DNA of 36,628 bases from Endozoicomonas sp. SESOKO1 (lineage in GTDB: Bacteria; Pseudomonadota; Gammaproteobacteria; Pseudomonadales; Endozoicomonadaceae): the NCBI RefSeq assembly GCF_024606265.1, contig NZ_JAHHPP010000018.1, positions 1 to 36,628 on the forward strand. The letters are read 5' to 3'. The notes beneath the pieces are model-generated. The model ran no database searches. It was not told the origin of the DNA and saw nothing but the letters and a program-made list of their open reading frames with translations. Both the position numbers and the translations under genes were made by a program. Below, piece by piece: positions 7,891-18,008 of this stretch (its first letter is position 1; each line of letters opens with the position of its first letter).

Positions 7891-7918
7891 ATAAAGCCAC
7901 TGTCTTCAGTGGCTTTAT
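7891..7918. terminator. Bidirectional terminator between pstS and the antiporter
   Basis: ATAAAGCCACTG (7891-7902) pairs perfectly with CAGTGGCTTTAT (7907-7918) around a TCTT loop. A/T-rich flanks on both sides let it serve rightward pstS and the leftward antiporter gene ending at 7954. Confidence 0.85.
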
Positions 7919-7953
7919 TCTTTGGTTAACCCGGCAACTGATAATGTTCCTGA

Positions 7954-9273
7954 TTACAGAATCATTGCCGCGATCCAGGCAAAAAGGATCATGGGAATGT
8001 TGTAGTGCATAAACGTCGGAATGACGGTGTCACGAATGTGGTCGTGCTGGCCATCCACATCCAGCCCGGCGGTTGGGCCAATGGTGGAGTCTGAGGCTGG
8101 AGAACCTGCGTCACCCAGCGCACCGGAAGCACCAACAATCGCTGCAGTTGCCAATGGTGAAAAGCCAAGAGCCAGTGCCAGCGGGACATAGAGTGTGGCA
8201 ATGATGGGGATGGTAGAGAATGAAGAACCAATGCCCATGGTAATCATCAAACCAACAGCCAGCATCAGCAACGCAGCCAGTGCCTTGCTTCCGAATACCA
8301 GCTCCTCAACCATGGATACCAGGGCAGGAATATCCCCGGTTGCCCTGAGTACTTCGGCAAAGCCTGAGGCAGAGATCATGATAAATCCACACAGAGCCAT
8401 CATTCTTACACCCCGGGCAAAGACATCATCCGCTTCGCGCCAGTTCACAATGCCACCGAGGATCATCATTACAAAGCCTGTCGCTGCACCCATGGCCATG
8501 GAGTCAGTGAACAGTTGAACGCCGAGTGCTGCCGCAATGGATACAAGAGTCGTCAAGACCGCCTTTGGTTCCATGGATGACTGCTCCTGCTCAGCCGTTT
8601 TCAGAGCATTCTCTTCAATGTGGTAGTGGCGAGGCTTTCGGTAAGTCCAGAATACGGCGACCAGCAGGCCAATAAACATGCCGAGTACCGGCAAAGCCAT
8701 GGCCGATGGCATCAGGTCAGGGTCAATGTTCAGGCCATTATCGTTGAGGTTGCCCGCCAGGATCTGGGTCAGGTAGATATTACCGAAGCCAATGGGAACC
8801 AGCATATAGGTAGCGATCAGACCAAACGACAGTGTGCTTGCTACCGCCCGGCGGTCCAGCTGTAAAGAACTGAACACGCCCAGTAGCGGTGGAATCAGAA
8901 TAGGAATAAAAGCGATATGTACAGGTACCACATTCTGAGAGGCAAATGACATCAGCAGAATGCTTCCCAGGATCGAGATTCGGATGCCCGCTGTTTTGTG
9001 GGTTCGGGCTACTCGCTGAATAATCCGGTCGGCCAGCCACTGGGGAATCCCGGATGCGGATATGGCCATGGCAAAGGCACCCAGCATACCGTAGCTGATG
9101 GCGATGCTGGCACCGCCCCCCAAACCTTCGGTAAAAGCAGTCAGTGTGGCATCAAACCCCAGCCCACCTGCAAGACCACCTCCAATAGCACCCAGGAAAA
9201 GTGCAAGTACAACGTTTACACGCAAGACACTCAAGGTCAGCATGATGGCAACAGCCAAAATGACAGCGTTCAT
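7954..9273 (-). CDS. NhaC-type Na+/H+ antiporter family protein
   Basis: The 439-aa product is a polytopic inner-membrane transporter with about 11-12 hydrophobic segments over its full length. The N-terminus (MNAVILAVAIMLTLSVLRVNVVLALFLG read in two parts: AVAIMLTLSVLRVNV then ALFLGAIGGG) and the C-terminal signature DAGSPASDSTIGPTAG with DGQHDHIRDTVIPTF are those of the Na+/H+ antiporter family that includes NhaC and YuiF-like proteins. Some members are thought to move amino acids, so ion exchange is the family default and not shown here. The ATG at 9273 has a weak GGA upstream. It lies on the opposite strand between pstS and pstC, sharing the 7891-7918 terminator, with no visible functional tie to phosphate uptake. 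Confidence 0.82.
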   Translation of the reverse strand: MNAVILAVAIMLTLSVLRVNVVLALFLGAIGGGLAGGLGFDATLTAFTEGLGGGASIAISYGMLGAFAMAISASGIPQWLADRIIQRVARTHKTAGIRISILGSILLMSFASQNVVPVHIAFIPILIPPLLGVFSSLQLDRRAVASTLSFGLIATYMLVPIGFGNIYLTQILAGNLNDNGLNIDPDLMPSAMALPVLGMFIGLLVAVFWTYRKPRHYHIEENALKTAEQEQSSMEPKAVLTTLVSIAAALGVQLFTDSMAMGAATGFVMMILGGIVNWREADDVFARGVRMMALCGFIMISASGFAEVLRATGDIPALVSMVEELVFGSKALAALLMLAVGLMITMGIGSSFSTIPIIATLYVPLALALGFSPLATAAIVGASGALGDAGSPASDSTIGPTAGLDVDGQHDHIRDTVIPTFMHYNIPMILFAWIAAMIL

Positions 9274-9817
9274 AGTAATCCAGTGTTGTGTTCTTTTGAG
9301 TTATAAGCGGTTTGCGATACTTCAATCCACAGCACAATCCATAGCAGATCAGCGTAGAACTCAGTGAGAGCAGTCGCATCCAGCGATCAGTTTTGCCTTG
9401 AGTCTTTGTTCTGGTTGGAAATTGCAGCCTTGAGTGGTAAATATCACACACTCAGCACTATGAAAATAACTCAGACTCTAAAAAGGTGATATTTCATAGA
9501 AAACTGCTTCCACGTTGAGGCTAGAAGCTCAGGCGATAAAAGTAAATGGGTTCTGGGATTATTGAACCAGTAAATCAATGGTGGTGATGGTGTCGGTGGG
9601 GATGCAGGAAAGAGACAATAGAAAGGGCAGAATTACACTGTTCTGATCGGGTATCAGTACCGGGTATTGTTAGCAGCTTTCTGGGTAACATCGTTATTTT
9701 CTCTGATCATTATGCTCTTGCAACAGGTCTGCAAGCCCAGGATTTTTATGCTTAAAGCAGTCCTCGGCAGCCACTAAATTACAATGATCTGTCAGTTCAG
9801 GCAATGGTTTTTTTCCG
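9274..9817. other. Gene-free stretch upstream of pstC and the antiporter
   Basis: This divergent intergenic region is about 600 bp including the Pho box. I found no coding frame with a ribosome site, no hairpin terminator and no convincing repeat beyond two short CCTTGAGT copies near 9397 and 9430. It probably carries the antiporter promoter and the pstC leader. One extra Pho-like half-site (CTGTCAG, 9789-9795) precedes the main box. Confidence 0.5.
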
Positions 9818-9835
9818 GTGTCACATAACTGTCAT
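9818..9835 (+). promoter_or_regulatory. Pho box upstream of pstC
   Basis: GTGTCAC-ATAA-CTGTCAT matches the PhoB site pattern of two CTGTCAT direct repeats at 11-bp spacing: the second heptamer is perfect and the first matches at 5 of 7. It ends 44 bp before the pstC ATG, so pstCAB-phoU should be induced by phosphate starvation. Confidence 0.8.
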
Positions 9836-9879
9836 ATTGATTTTGTATGGTACGAAGATGATTTAATCCGGCTTGCGCT

Positions 9880-12183
9880 ATGTATCAAAAATCGATAAAT
9901 AACAGCCCGGGTATTGATTTCAATACACCGGCACTAAAAAAATATCGTTCCCTGCGCTTCCTGAAAGACCGTCTTACCCACTGGGGAGTCGCCGCCGGTG
10001 GTCTTGGCGTTATTCTGGCGATTCTCCTGATTTTCTTTTACCTCCTCTACGAGGTCCTGCCGCTATTTAACCGCGCTGGGATTACCCGGGTTTCTTCGTA
10101 CCCATCGACCCTGGCTTTCGTTGATGAGAATAATAAAGTACCGATATTTCTCTCCATTGAAGAACAGGCAGAAGTCGCTATGGGAGCAGAAGCTTCTGGT
10201 AACCTTCGTTTTTTTTCTACCCAATCCGGTGAGTGGTTACAGGATGAGTCCCTGCCAGTACCAACGGGCAGTGATGTGGTCAAGGTGGTCCGGGATGCTT
10301 CTGGTTCCAATCTGATGGCAGCCGGTCTCTCCAACGGTGAGATCATTTTGTTCGATCAGGGCTATAAAATAACCTGGCCCGATGACCATCGGAAGATCAC
10401 CCCGGAAGTCAGCTATCCCTATAATCGGCAGCCCTTTGCCATAAACGATCTTTCTGCCCCGGTTGCGCAACTGGCGATCAGTGACGGTGAGGAAAAGCTC
10501 TTGGTGGCCGCCAGCATCAATAATCAGCTGGTGATGGATGTTTTTCATAAGGAAGCGGATTTTTTAACCGGTTCAGTCACTATTGAGCAGCAGTCCGTCA
10601 CACTGCCAGTTATCACTGGACTGGCTGCCCAGGGTGAGCCTGAACTGCGTCAGTTGCTGATCGATCCCGAACAAACCTGGCTTTACGTCCTCAGTGGCAG
10701 CAATCATCTGACGGTGATCAATATTAGTGATACTCATCGCCCCTATATCCATGAGACGCTTAATCTAACCGCTCAGGGGGTAGACGTTACCGCGTTGACG
10801 TTCCTGTTGGGCGGAGTATCCCTGCTGGTGGGCGATTCAGAAGGCACTATTGCCCAGTGGTTTATGGTTCGCGACGATGGCAGCCAGGGCTTGAGGAATA
10901 TTCGTGCTTTCAGCCTCGGTAATCATCCCGTCGACAAGATTGTTCCGGAGCATCGGCGCAAGGGCTTTCTGGCTGCGGATGTGAATGGTCAGGTTGGTCT
11001 GTTTTACACCACCGCAAACCGTTCTCTGCTGGTGGAGCCAATCGCTGCTGGTCGAATTGATCAAATGGCCGTCGCCCCAAGAGGCAATTATCTGATTCTG
11101 GAAAGCCAGGGTGAGACTCAATTTCTGAAAATCGACAATGAGCATCCGGAAATATCCTGGTCTGCTCTCTGGGGAAAAGTCTGGTATGAGTCTTACAGCC
11201 AGCCGGATTACATCTGGCAGTCCTCGGCATCCAATAATGATTTTGAGCCCAAACTGAGCCTGATGCCATTGTCGTTCGGAACGCTCAAGGCAGCGTTTTA
11301 CGCCATGTTGCTGGCAGCACCGCTGGCCATCTGTGCGGCCATCTACACCGCCTACTTTATGGCGCCGGGTATGCGCAGAAAGGTAAAGCCGGTGATCGAG
11401 CTGATGGAGGCCTTGCCGACGGTCATTCTGGGTTTCCTGGCAGGACTCTGGCTGGCCCCGCTGATTGAGAATCAGCTGGTGGGTATTTTCGCCCTGTTGC
11501 TCTTTGTGCCAGTGGGCATCCTGGTCTTTGCTTTTGGCTGGGATAGCCTGCCGTCAGCCATTCGCCACCGGATTCCTGACGGGATGCAGGCTGGATTGCT
11601 GGTTCCCGTCGTGTTAATCAGTGGTGCCCTGGCCATGTCGCTCAGCTCCAGTCTGGAGCTTTGGCTGTTTGCTGGTGATATGCGCACCTGGCTGACCACC
11701 GAGCTGGGCATTCCCTATGACCAGCGTAATGCCCTGGTGGTAGGACTGGCCATGGGTTTTGCTGTTATTCCAACCATATTTTCCATCGCCGAGGATGCGA
11801 TATTCAGCGTACCCCGGCACCTGACCTATGGCTCCCTGGCCCTGGGAGCAACACCCTGGCAGACCCTGACCCGGGTGGTGCTATTGACTGCCAGTCCGGG
11901 TATTTTTTCAGCACTGATGATTGGTATGGGAAGGGCAGTGGGTGAAACCATGATTGTTCTGATGGCGACCGGGAATACGCCCATTATGGATGCCAATATC
12001 TTTGAGGGCATGCGGACGCTGGCGGCCAATATCGCGGTTGAGATGCCGGAATCGGAAGTGGGCAGCAGCCATTACCGAATTCTCTTTCTGGCTGCCCTGG
12101 TGCTGTTCCTGTTTACCTTTGTGGTGAACACGGCGGCGGAGATGGTACGCCATCGACTCCGTAAGAAATACAGCTCGCTTTAA
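9880..12183 (+). CDS. pstC: Phosphate ABC transporter permease PstC, long form
   Basis: This inner-membrane permease pairs with PstA to form the phosphate channel. At 767 aa it is far longer than E. coli PstC (about 319 aa) but fits the long form of Pseudomonas and marine gammaproteobacteria. A membrane helix at about 36-58 is followed by some 400 residues predicted to be periplasmic and rich in short beta repeats (for example LRQLLIDPEQTWLYVLSGSN), suggestive of a propeller. The permease domain begins at about residue 462 (SFGTLKAAFYAMLLAAP) and carries the EAA-type loop [17 protein letters not shown] near 650. The ATG at 9880 has no clear ribosome site. It is first in pstC-pstA-pstB-phoU behind the Pho box, with pstA 20 bp downstream. 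Confidence 0.9.
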   Translation: MYQKSINNSPGIDFNTPALKKYRSLRFLKDRLTHWGVAAGGLGVILAILLIFFYLLYEVLPLFNRAGITRVSSYPSTLAFVDENNKVPIFLSIEEQAEVAMGAEASGNLRFFSTQSGEWLQDESLPVPTGSDVVKVVRDASGSNLMAAGLSNGEIILFDQGYKITWPDDHRKITPEVSYPYNRQPFAINDLSAPVAQLAISDGEEKLLVAASINNQLVMDVFHKEADFLTGSVTIEQQSVTLPVITGLAAQGEPELRQLLIDPEQTWLYVLSGSNHLTVINISDTHRPYIHETLNLTAQGVDVTALTFLLGGVSLLVGDSEGTIAQWFMVRDDGSQGLRNIRAFSLGNHPVDKIVPEHRRKGFLAADVNGQVGLFYTTANRSLLVEPIAAGRIDQMAVAPRGNYLILESQGETQFLKIDNEHPEISWSALWGKVWYESYSQPDYIWQSSASNNDFEPKLSLMPLSFGTLKAAFYAMLLAAPLAICAAIYTAYFMAPGMRRKVKPVIELMEALPTVILGFLAGLWLAPLIENQLVGIFALLLFVPVGILVFAFGWDSLPSAIRHRIPDGMQAGLLVPVVLISGALAMSLSSSLELWLFAGDMRTWLTTELGIPYDQRNALVVGLAMGFAVIPTIFSIAEDAIFSVPRHLTYGSLALGATPWQTLTRVVLLTASPGIFSALMIGMGRAVGETMIVLMATGNTPIMDANIFEGMRTLAANIAVEMPESEVGSSHYRILFLAALVLFLFTFVVNTAAEMVRHRLRKKYSSL

Positions 12184-12203
12184 GAAGGGAATAAGGATAG
12201 GAA

Positions 12204-13898
12204 ATGGCCATGAATAATACCCTTCAAAGCTCTCGAAAACGTTCTGTTGGTGCATGGATTAACAGTGGTGCTCCCTGGGTCTGGCTGAATGCCGGTGCGG
12301 TTGCCATCAGTCTTGTTCTGGTGATCGGCCTGCTGGGATTGATCGCTGTGCGAGGCCTGGGGCACTTCTGGCCGGGCCAGATCATGGTGGCCGATTACCA
12401 GCCTCCCGGGCAGGCCATCAGGATGGTCGCCGGCGAAATTACCGACAGTGAAGAAGTCCCTGCGGCCCGTCTGACGTCATCAGGCCTCGATGTTACTGAT
12501 GGGCAGGAGCTTTATACCCGTGATCTGTTGAAGCAGGGTAATCGGGACCTCAGTGGTGCTGACTTTGTCTGGATTGTGGATGAGTGGCTGAGTAACCGCC
12601 AGTACCCGGAAGATATCATGGTGCTTGAGCGTCGGGAGTGGGGCAATTTCTACGGCTTCCTTGAGTCCGTTCAGGAGGGTGGAGTCACCGTTGCCACGGG
12701 TGAATCGGCCTGGGCCGTATTCAATGAGCGTCTGGATCGGGCACTGGTGATTTATCAGGCCATCTATCAGATTGAAAAACACGACATTGGCTCAATTAAT
12801 GCCTCAATAGAGCAACTGCGGCTGGCCGAGCGACGTCTGGAGCTGAGCGGTGATCTTGATCCTGTCCGTCAGGCAGAGATTCAGGCTGAACGAAAACGGC
12901 TGGATCAGGAATATCAGCAACTGGAAACCCAGCTGGGTGATCTTTATCGGGCATTCAATCGCGACCGCTTTGTGGCCAGAACCGTTGATGGACAGACTCT
13001 GGAACAGCCAATCAGTAAGGTGGTTCGTGCCTATCAGCCCAATACCCTGTCATTGACCGATAAAATAGGCTTCTACTTTGACAAGGTCGGTGAGTTCATC
13101 CTTGATGATCCTAGGGAAGCCAATACCGAAGGCGGTGTATTCCCTGCTATCTTTGGTACGGTCATGATGGTGATTCTGATGTCCATTATGGTGACGCCTT
13201 TTGGAGTCATCGCTGCCGTCTATCTTCGAGAGTACGCCAGTCAGGGCTGGATGACCCGGGCAATACGAGTGGCGGTCAATAACCTCGCGGGGGTTCCCTC
13301 CATCGTTTACGGGGTCTTTGGCCTTGGTTTCTTCATTTATTTTGCCGGTGCAAAAATCGATAACCTGTTTTTTGCCGAGGCCCTGCCATCACCCACCTTT
13401 GGTACTCCGGGGCTATTGTGGGCATCCATTACCCTGGCGCTGCTGACCCTGCCGGTGGTGATTGTCGCTACTGAAGAGGGGCTGTCCCGTATTCCCCGCT
13501 CTGTTCGGGAAGGGAGTCTGGCCCTCGGTGCGACCAGGGCAGAAACGCTGTGGCGGGTTGTGCTGCCCATGGCGAGTCCGGCCATGATGACTGGTTTAAT
13601 TCTGGCAGTTGCCCGTGCGGCAGGGGAAGTAGCACCATTGATGCTGGTGGGTGTTGTGAAGCTGGCTCCCAGCTTGCCGCTGGATGGTAACTATCCCTAT
13701 CTGCATCTTGATCAGAAGTTCATGCACCTGGGCTTTCATATTTTTGATGTGGGCTTCCAGAGTCCGAATGTAGAAGCCGCCAGGCCCCTGGTGTATGCCA
13801 CTGCATTGCTGCTGGTGATGGTTATTGCTGTTCTGAATCTGTCCGCCGTTGCCATTCGCAACCATTTACGGGAAAAATACAAGAGCCTTGAGGACTGA
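12204..13898 (+). CDS. pstA: Phosphate ABC transporter permease PstA, long form
   Basis: This is the second channel subunit of the Pst importer. The 564-aa product has a first helix at about 27-50 and then a periplasmic insert of some 250 residues absent from short PstA proteins (E. coli about 296 aa). The insert includes a charged coiled-coil-like stretch at about 195-255 ([16 protein letters not shown] then [18 protein letters not shown]). The permease domain starts near residue 310 ([17 protein letters not shown]) and has the ATPase-contact loop [17 protein letters not shown]. The ATG at 12204 follows AGGATAGGAA. It is 5 bp upstream of pstB. Both permeases carry large periplasmic parts, so they may contact each other or PstS there; that is inference. 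Confidence 0.9.
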   Translation: MAMNNTLQSSRKRSVGAWINSGAPWVWLNAGAVAISLVLVIGLLGLIAVRGLGHFWPGQIMVADYQPPGQAIRMVAGEITDSEEVPAARLTSSGLDVTDGQELYTRDLLKQGNRDLSGADFVWIVDEWLSNRQYPEDIMVLERREWGNFYGFLESVQEGGVTVATGESAWAVFNERLDRALVIYQAIYQIEKHDIGSINASIEQLRLAERRLELSGDLDPVRQAEIQAERKRLDQEYQQLETQLGDLYRAFNRDRFVARTVDGQTLEQPISKVVRAYQPNTLSLTDKIGFYFDKVGEFILDDPREANTEGGVFPAIFGTVMMVILMSIMVTPFGVIAAVYLREYASQGWMTRAIRVAVNNLAGVPSIVYGVFGLGFFIYFAGAKIDNLFFAEALPSPTFGTPGLLWASITLALLTLPVVIVATEEGLSRIPRSVREGSLALGATRAETLWRVVLPMASPAMMTGLILAVARAAGEVAPLMLVGVVKLAPSLPLDGNYPYLHLDQKFMHLGFHIFDVGFQSPNVEAARPLVYATALLLVMVIAVLNLSAVAIRNHLREKYKSLED

Positions 13899-13903
13899 AC
13901 ACG

Positions 13904-14788
13904 ATGTCTGCTGAAGCGCCTGTACAACCTGCTCGTACTGAACAGTCTGCTGGATTTTCCAGGGCTGTTAATCCTGAGTCCCTGGGGCGTGGCCGATCTG
14001 CACTGAGTTTGGAGCATGAGCCGACCAGTATGGAAGTGTCTGGCCTGAACCTGTTCTATGGTGAGAAGCAGGCGCTGTTTGATATCTCCATGAAGATACC
14101 GCAAAAGCGGGTAACGGCATTTATCGGGCCATCGGGCTGTGGTAAATCCACATTGCTGCGCAGTATGAACCGGATGAATGATCTGGTGGATGGCTGCCGC
14201 GTGGGTGGGCAGATACTGCTCACCGATGCTTCCGGGGTTCAGCAGAATATCTACGAGAAATCCGTTAATGTGGCTGATCTTCGTCGCCGGGTGGGGATGG
14301 TGTTCCAAAAGCCGAACCCATTCCCGAAGAGTATTTATGAAAATGTTGCCTATGGCCTGAGAATTCAGGGCATTAATAAAAAGCGGGTACTCGATGAAGT
14401 TGTGGAGTGGGCTCTGAAAGGGGCTGCTCTCTGGAAGGAAGTGAAGGACCGCCTTCATGAAAGTGCGCTGGGCCTTTCCGGTGGGCAGCAACAACGTCTG
14501 GTCATTGCCCGGACCATTGCGGTAGAACCCGAAGTATTGCTCCTGGATGAGCCTGCATCCGCACTTGACCCCATTTCTACCTTGAAGATTGAAGAGTTGA
14601 TCAATGAGTTGAAGTCCAGATTTACCATTGTCATTGTCACCCATAACATGCAGCAGGCGGCACGGGTGTCGGATTACGCCGCGTTTATGTATATGGGGCG
14701 GATGATCGAGTATGGTGACACGGACAGACTGTTCACCAACCCCCGCAAGAAACAGACTGAAGACTATATTACTGGCCGTTATGGCTGA
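13904..14788 (+). CDS. pstB: Phosphate ABC transporter ATPase PstB
   Basis: This cytoplasmic ATPase powers phosphate import. In the 294-aa product Walker [10 protein letters not shown] is at 75-83, the Q-loop in [11 protein letters not shown] at about 133, the signature LSGGQQQR at 191-198, Walker [10 protein letters not shown] at 211-219 and the switch His in VTHNM at about 247. FQKPNPFP and the GRYG C-terminus are typical of PstB. The first 40 residues (Ser/Glu/Arg-rich, before [13 protein letters not shown]) are an extension over E. coli PstB. The start follows the pstA stop by 5 bp. Confidence 0.94.
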   Translation: MSAEAPVQPARTEQSAGFSRAVNPESLGRGRSALSLEHEPTSMEVSGLNLFYGEKQALFDISMKIPQKRVTAFIGPSGCGKSTLLRSMNRMNDLVDGCRVGGQILLTDASGVQQNIYEKSVNVADLRRRVGMVFQKPNPFPKSIYENVAYGLRIQGINKKRVLDEVVEWALKGAALWKEVKDRLHESALGLSGGQQQRLVIARTIAVEPEVLLLDEPASALDPISTLKIEELINELKSRFTIVIVTHNMQQAARVSDYAAFMYMGRMIEYGDTDRLFTNPRKKQTEDYITGRYG

Positions 14789-14847
14789 GGATTACTGACG
14801 TTCTTCCTGAACCTCAACTGCCTCGAAGCAGCTTCGAAGGAATGCCC

Positions 14848-15582
14848 ATGCCTAACCAAAGCGATTTGCTGACCCACCATATTTCCCAGCAGTTCAACCA
14901 TGAGCTGGAAGAGCTTCGAAATAACCTGTTGTCCATGGGCGGCATGGTTGAAAAGCAGGTCAGTGATGCCATTGAGTCACTGATCAATGCCGACAGTGAC
15001 CTGGCCATCGTTGTCTGTGAAAAAGACACCGACATTAACTTTATGGAAACGTCCATTGACCAGGAGTGTTCCAGAATCCTGGCCCGCCGTCAGCCTGCAG
15101 CCAGCGACTTACGCCTGGTGCTGGCATGCACCAAAGTGGCGACGGACCTGGAGCGCATTGGCGATGAGGCGGCCAAAATTGCCCGATTTGCCATAAAATT
15201 GTCAGAACAGGGGGAAGCACCCAAAGGTTATATTGAGACCCGTCATATTGGCAGCCATGTCCGCCAGATGACTCAGGATGCTCTGAATGCGTTTGCCCGG
15301 TTTGATGCAGAGCAGGCCCTTGCGGTGGCCAAAGAGGATAAAGCGGTTGATCGGGAGTACAAAAGTGCTACCCGTGAACTGGTCACTTATATGATGGAAG
15401 ATCCCCGCTCCATTACCCGTGTTTTGAATATTATGTGGGTGTTACGTTCCCTGGAGCGAATTGGTGATCATGCCAGAAATATTGCGGAATACGTTATTTA
15501 CCTGGTAAAAGGGACGGACGTCAGACACATTGGTCTTAAACGAATGCAGGAAGAGGTGTTTGATAAGCCGCTGGATGATTGA
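14848..15582 (+). CDS. phoU: Phosphate signalling protein PhoU
   Basis: PhoU restrains PhoR/PhoB signalling when phosphate is plentiful and acts with the Pst complex at the membrane. From the ATG at 14848 the product is 244 aa with the two three-helix PhoU repeats: the metal-binding helices appear as ERIGDEAAKIARFA at about 104-117 and ERIGDHARNIAEYV at about 208-221, both with the E..GD...NI/KI pattern. An earlier in-frame ATG at 14842 touches the GAAGGA ribosome site directly, so 14848, with 7 nt spacing, is preferred. A near-palindrome (CCTCGAAGC / GCTTCGAAGG, 14821-14840) covers that ribosome site. It is the last gene of the pst operon, closed by the terminator at 15618. Confidence 0.93.
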   Translation: MPNQSDLLTHHISQQFNHELEELRNNLLSMGGMVEKQVSDAIESLINADSDLAIVVCEKDTDINFMETSIDQECSRILARRQPAASDLRLVLACTKVATDLERIGDEAAKIARFAIKLSEQGEAPKGYIETRHIGSHVRQMTQDALNAFARFDAEQALAVAKEDKAVDREYKSATRELVTYMMEDPRSITRVLNIMWVLRSLERIGDHARNIAEYVIYLVKGTDVRHIGLKRMQEEVFDKPLDD

Positions 15583-15617
15583 AGTAGGGTCTGTTGTGGT
15601 TTCATTAAAATGTTTCA

Positions 15618-15650
15618 GGGGAATTTAATTCCCCTTTCTTTTATTTTCTA
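15618..15650 (+). terminator. Intrinsic terminator of the pst-phoU operon
   Basis: GGGGAATT (15618-15625) pairs with AATTCCCC (15627-15634), followed by a T-rich run to about 15650. Confidence 0.8.
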
Positions 15651-15833
15651 ATATGAACACCGTTTAAGAATATAGTGTTCAATTTTTTATTTTTTCATTT
15701 GTTGGATGTTTTGATTATCTGTTTTGTATTTTGCGCTAGTCTTTAGTTATTGATACCTTTCAGACAATCATGCTGTATGTTTCTGAATCAAAATCTTTTA
15801 AGAAAAAACGGATGAAACAATCAGCAGGTAGCT

Positions 15834-18002
15834 ATGAATCACTCCAGTACAATACATGACGGCTGGGATATTCCTGATGAACAACCCGCCAGCAGCGATG
15901 ACCTCCTCGAATGCCTCGCCTTGTTAACTCGCCATTATGGGAATCCGTATTCACGGGAATCTTTAAAGGCTGGAATGCCACTTGAGAATGGCAAATTTAC
16001 TGCAGAAGTATTTATTCGATCATCGGAAAGAGCCGGTCTGGCTTGTAAAGTCCATAAGAGAGATATTTCAGATATATCGTCTCTGGTCGTTCCTGCCGTT
16101 TTATTACTGAATAAACGAAAAGCCTGCCTTTTGGTGGACATTGATCCTTCACAGGGAACAGCCCGGATTATTATGCCGGAAACCGGTGAAGGTTCAAAAG
16201 AAATCAGCATTGAAGAATTAAATGAGTCTTATAGTGGTTATGTTATCTATGTCCGCGAGAAGCATCGTTATGACCGTCGGACACCTCAGCAATTAAAGGT
16301 TAAATCCAGGCACTGGTTCTGGGGAACCATTCTTGGGTCATGGCGGATTTACCGTGATGTTTTACTGGCATCCCTGTTGATCAATATCTTTGTTGTCGCC
16401 AGCCCGCTGTTTGTTATGAATGTCTATGACCGGGTGGTTCCCAACCAGGCATTCGATACCCTCTGGGTCCTGGCCATTGGCGCTTTTATTGTTTTCAGTT
16501 TTGATTTCGTCCTGAAGATGGTGCGCAGTTATTTTATTGATCTGGCCGGTAAAAAATCTGATATTTTGCTCTCTTCAACCATCATGGAGCAGGTTCTTGG
16601 GTTGAGCATGACGGCCAAGCCCGCGTCCGTCGGCTCCTTTGCCAAAAACCTTCAGGATTTTGAAAGTATTCGGGACTTTATTACCTCTTCAACGGTAACT
16701 GCCCTGGTTGACCTGCCATTCACCTGTATCATTCTTTTCGTCATATTTATGCTTGGTGGCCCGACGGCGATCGTACCTTTGGTAGCCATGCTCATCATTG
16801 GTCTCTATAGTTTTCTCATTCAGGAGCCTCTGAAAAACTCCGTTGAAAAAACACTTCGTTCCAGTCAGCAGAAAAATGCCACATTAATTGAAAGCCTTTC
16901 AGGCATGGAAGCCTTGAAAATTGCCCAGGCAGAAAGTGATATCCAGTACCGATGGGAAAAAGCCGTTAGCCATATCGCCACCTGGAGCATTAAAACCAAA
17001 TTAATCAGTGCCTCGGCCACCAGTTTCAGCGCCTACGTCCAGCAAATGGCCAATATCGCCATGGTGATTCTTGGGGTCTATCTGATTGCTGAGGGTGAGT
17101 TGAGCATGGGGGGGCTGATTGCTTCGGTCATGTTGACTGGCCGCTGTCTGGGACCCATGGCTCAGATTGCCGGGTTGGCAACGCGCTATAACCAGGCCAA
17201 GTCAGCCCTGGATGGCCTGAATGAGATCATGGCCATGCCAACCGAGCGTCATGAGGACAGGGACTATGTGAACCGTCCAGACCTGAAAGGCAGCATTGAG
17301 TTTGATGGGGTCAGCTTTGCCTATCCCGGGCAGGAAATCCATGCCTTAAGGGATGTCAGCCTGAGACTTAAGGCCGGTGAAAGGGTGGGGATTATCGGGC
17401 GGATTGGCTCGGGAAAAACCACCATCGAAAAGCTGGTACTGGGTCTTTATGAACCGGGAGAAGGTGCGGTCCGGATTGACGGTGTTGATTTGCGACAGAT
17501 CAATCCCACTGACCTTCGTTCCAGTATTGGCTGCGTCAGCCAGGACATAACGCTGTTCTACGGCTCAATCAAAGACAATATCACCCTGGGTGCAAACCAT
17601 ATTGAAGACAGCCAGTTACTTGAGGCGGCTGAGATTGCCGGAGTGACGGAGTTTGCCAATAAGCACCCTAACGGGCTGGATATGAACGTGGGTGAGCGCG
17701 GACAAAACCTGTCTGGAGGGCAGCGACAAAGCATCGCCTTGGCCCGTGCCCTGCTGATGGATCCACCGATTCTGTTGATGGATGAGCCATCCAGCGCGAT
17801 GGATAACACCACAGAGCTACGGATGAAGGAGCAGCTGAAGACCCGGTGTGGCGACAAGACGTTGATCCTGGTTACCCATAAGGCCTCAATGCTGGATCTG
17901 GTCGATCGCTTGATCGTTATGGATAACGGGCGTGTCGTTGCGGATGGACCTAAGGATCAGGTACATGCGGCGTTAAGACAGGGCAAACTCAAAATAGGAT
18001 AG
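15834..18002 (+). CDS. LapB-like type I secretion ABC transporter
   Basis: This inner-membrane exporter ATPase is of the HlyB/LapB type, which moves large RTX adhesins or toxins straight from cytoplasm to outside. The 722-aa product has three parts: an N-terminal C39-like domain (about 20-145), a six-helix membrane domain from about 175, and an ATPase domain with Walker A GRIGSGKTT at 522-530, signature LSGGQRQS at 626-633 and Walker B ILLMDEPSS at 646. In the C39 domain the catalytic Cys of the ECG.AC pattern is replaced (DDLLECLALL keeps only the second Cys), so it should bind and not cleave its substrate, as in LapB and HlyB. The HlyD adaptor gene follows by 6 bp. No substrate gene or TolC-type pore is in the window. 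An AT-rich 180-bp leader precedes it. Confidence 0.87.
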   Translation: MNHSSTIHDGWDIPDEQPASSDDLLECLALLTRHYGNPYSRESLKAGMPLENGKFTAEVFIRSSERAGLACKVHKRDISDISSLVVPAVLLLNKRKACLLVDIDPSQGTARIIMPETGEGSKEISIEELNESYSGYVIYVREKHRYDRRTPQQLKVKSRHWFWGTILGSWRIYRDVLLASLLINIFVVASPLFVMNVYDRVVPNQAFDTLWVLAIGAFIVFSFDFVLKMVRSYFIDLAGKKSDILLSSTIMEQVLGLSMTAKPASVGSFAKNLQDFESIRDFITSSTVTALVDLPFTCIILFVIFMLGGPTAIVPLVAMLIIGLYSFLIQEPLKNSVEKTLRSSQQKNATLIESLSGMEALKIAQAESDIQYRWEKAVSHIATWSIKTKLISASATSFSAYVQQMANIAMVILGVYLIAEGELSMGGLIASVMLTGRCLGPMAQIAGLATRYNQAKSALDGLNEIMAMPTERHEDRDYVNRPDLKGSIEFDGVSFAYPGQEIHALRDVSLRLKAGERVGIIGRIGSGKTTIEKLVLGLYEPGEGAVRIDGVDLRQINPTDLRSSIGCVSQDITLFYGSIKDNITLGANHIEDSQLLEAAEIAGVTEFANKHPNGLDMNVGERGQNLSGGQRQSIALARALLMDPPILLMDEPSSAMDNTTELRMKEQLKTRCGDKTLILVTHKASMLDLVDRLIVMDNGRVVADGPKDQVHAALRQGKLKIG

Positions 18003-18008
18003 GCTGGA

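Noticed and set aside
13736-14644. Leftward open frame of 302 codons over pstA-pstB
   Set aside because: Antisense shadow of pstB and the end of pstA; no recognisable protein features.
15890-16270. Active C39 bacteriocin-type peptidase domain in the ABC exporter
   Set aside because: The catalytic Cys position of the ECG.AC pattern is not a Cys; the remaining Cys is the non-catalytic one, so the domain is of the inactive C39-like type.
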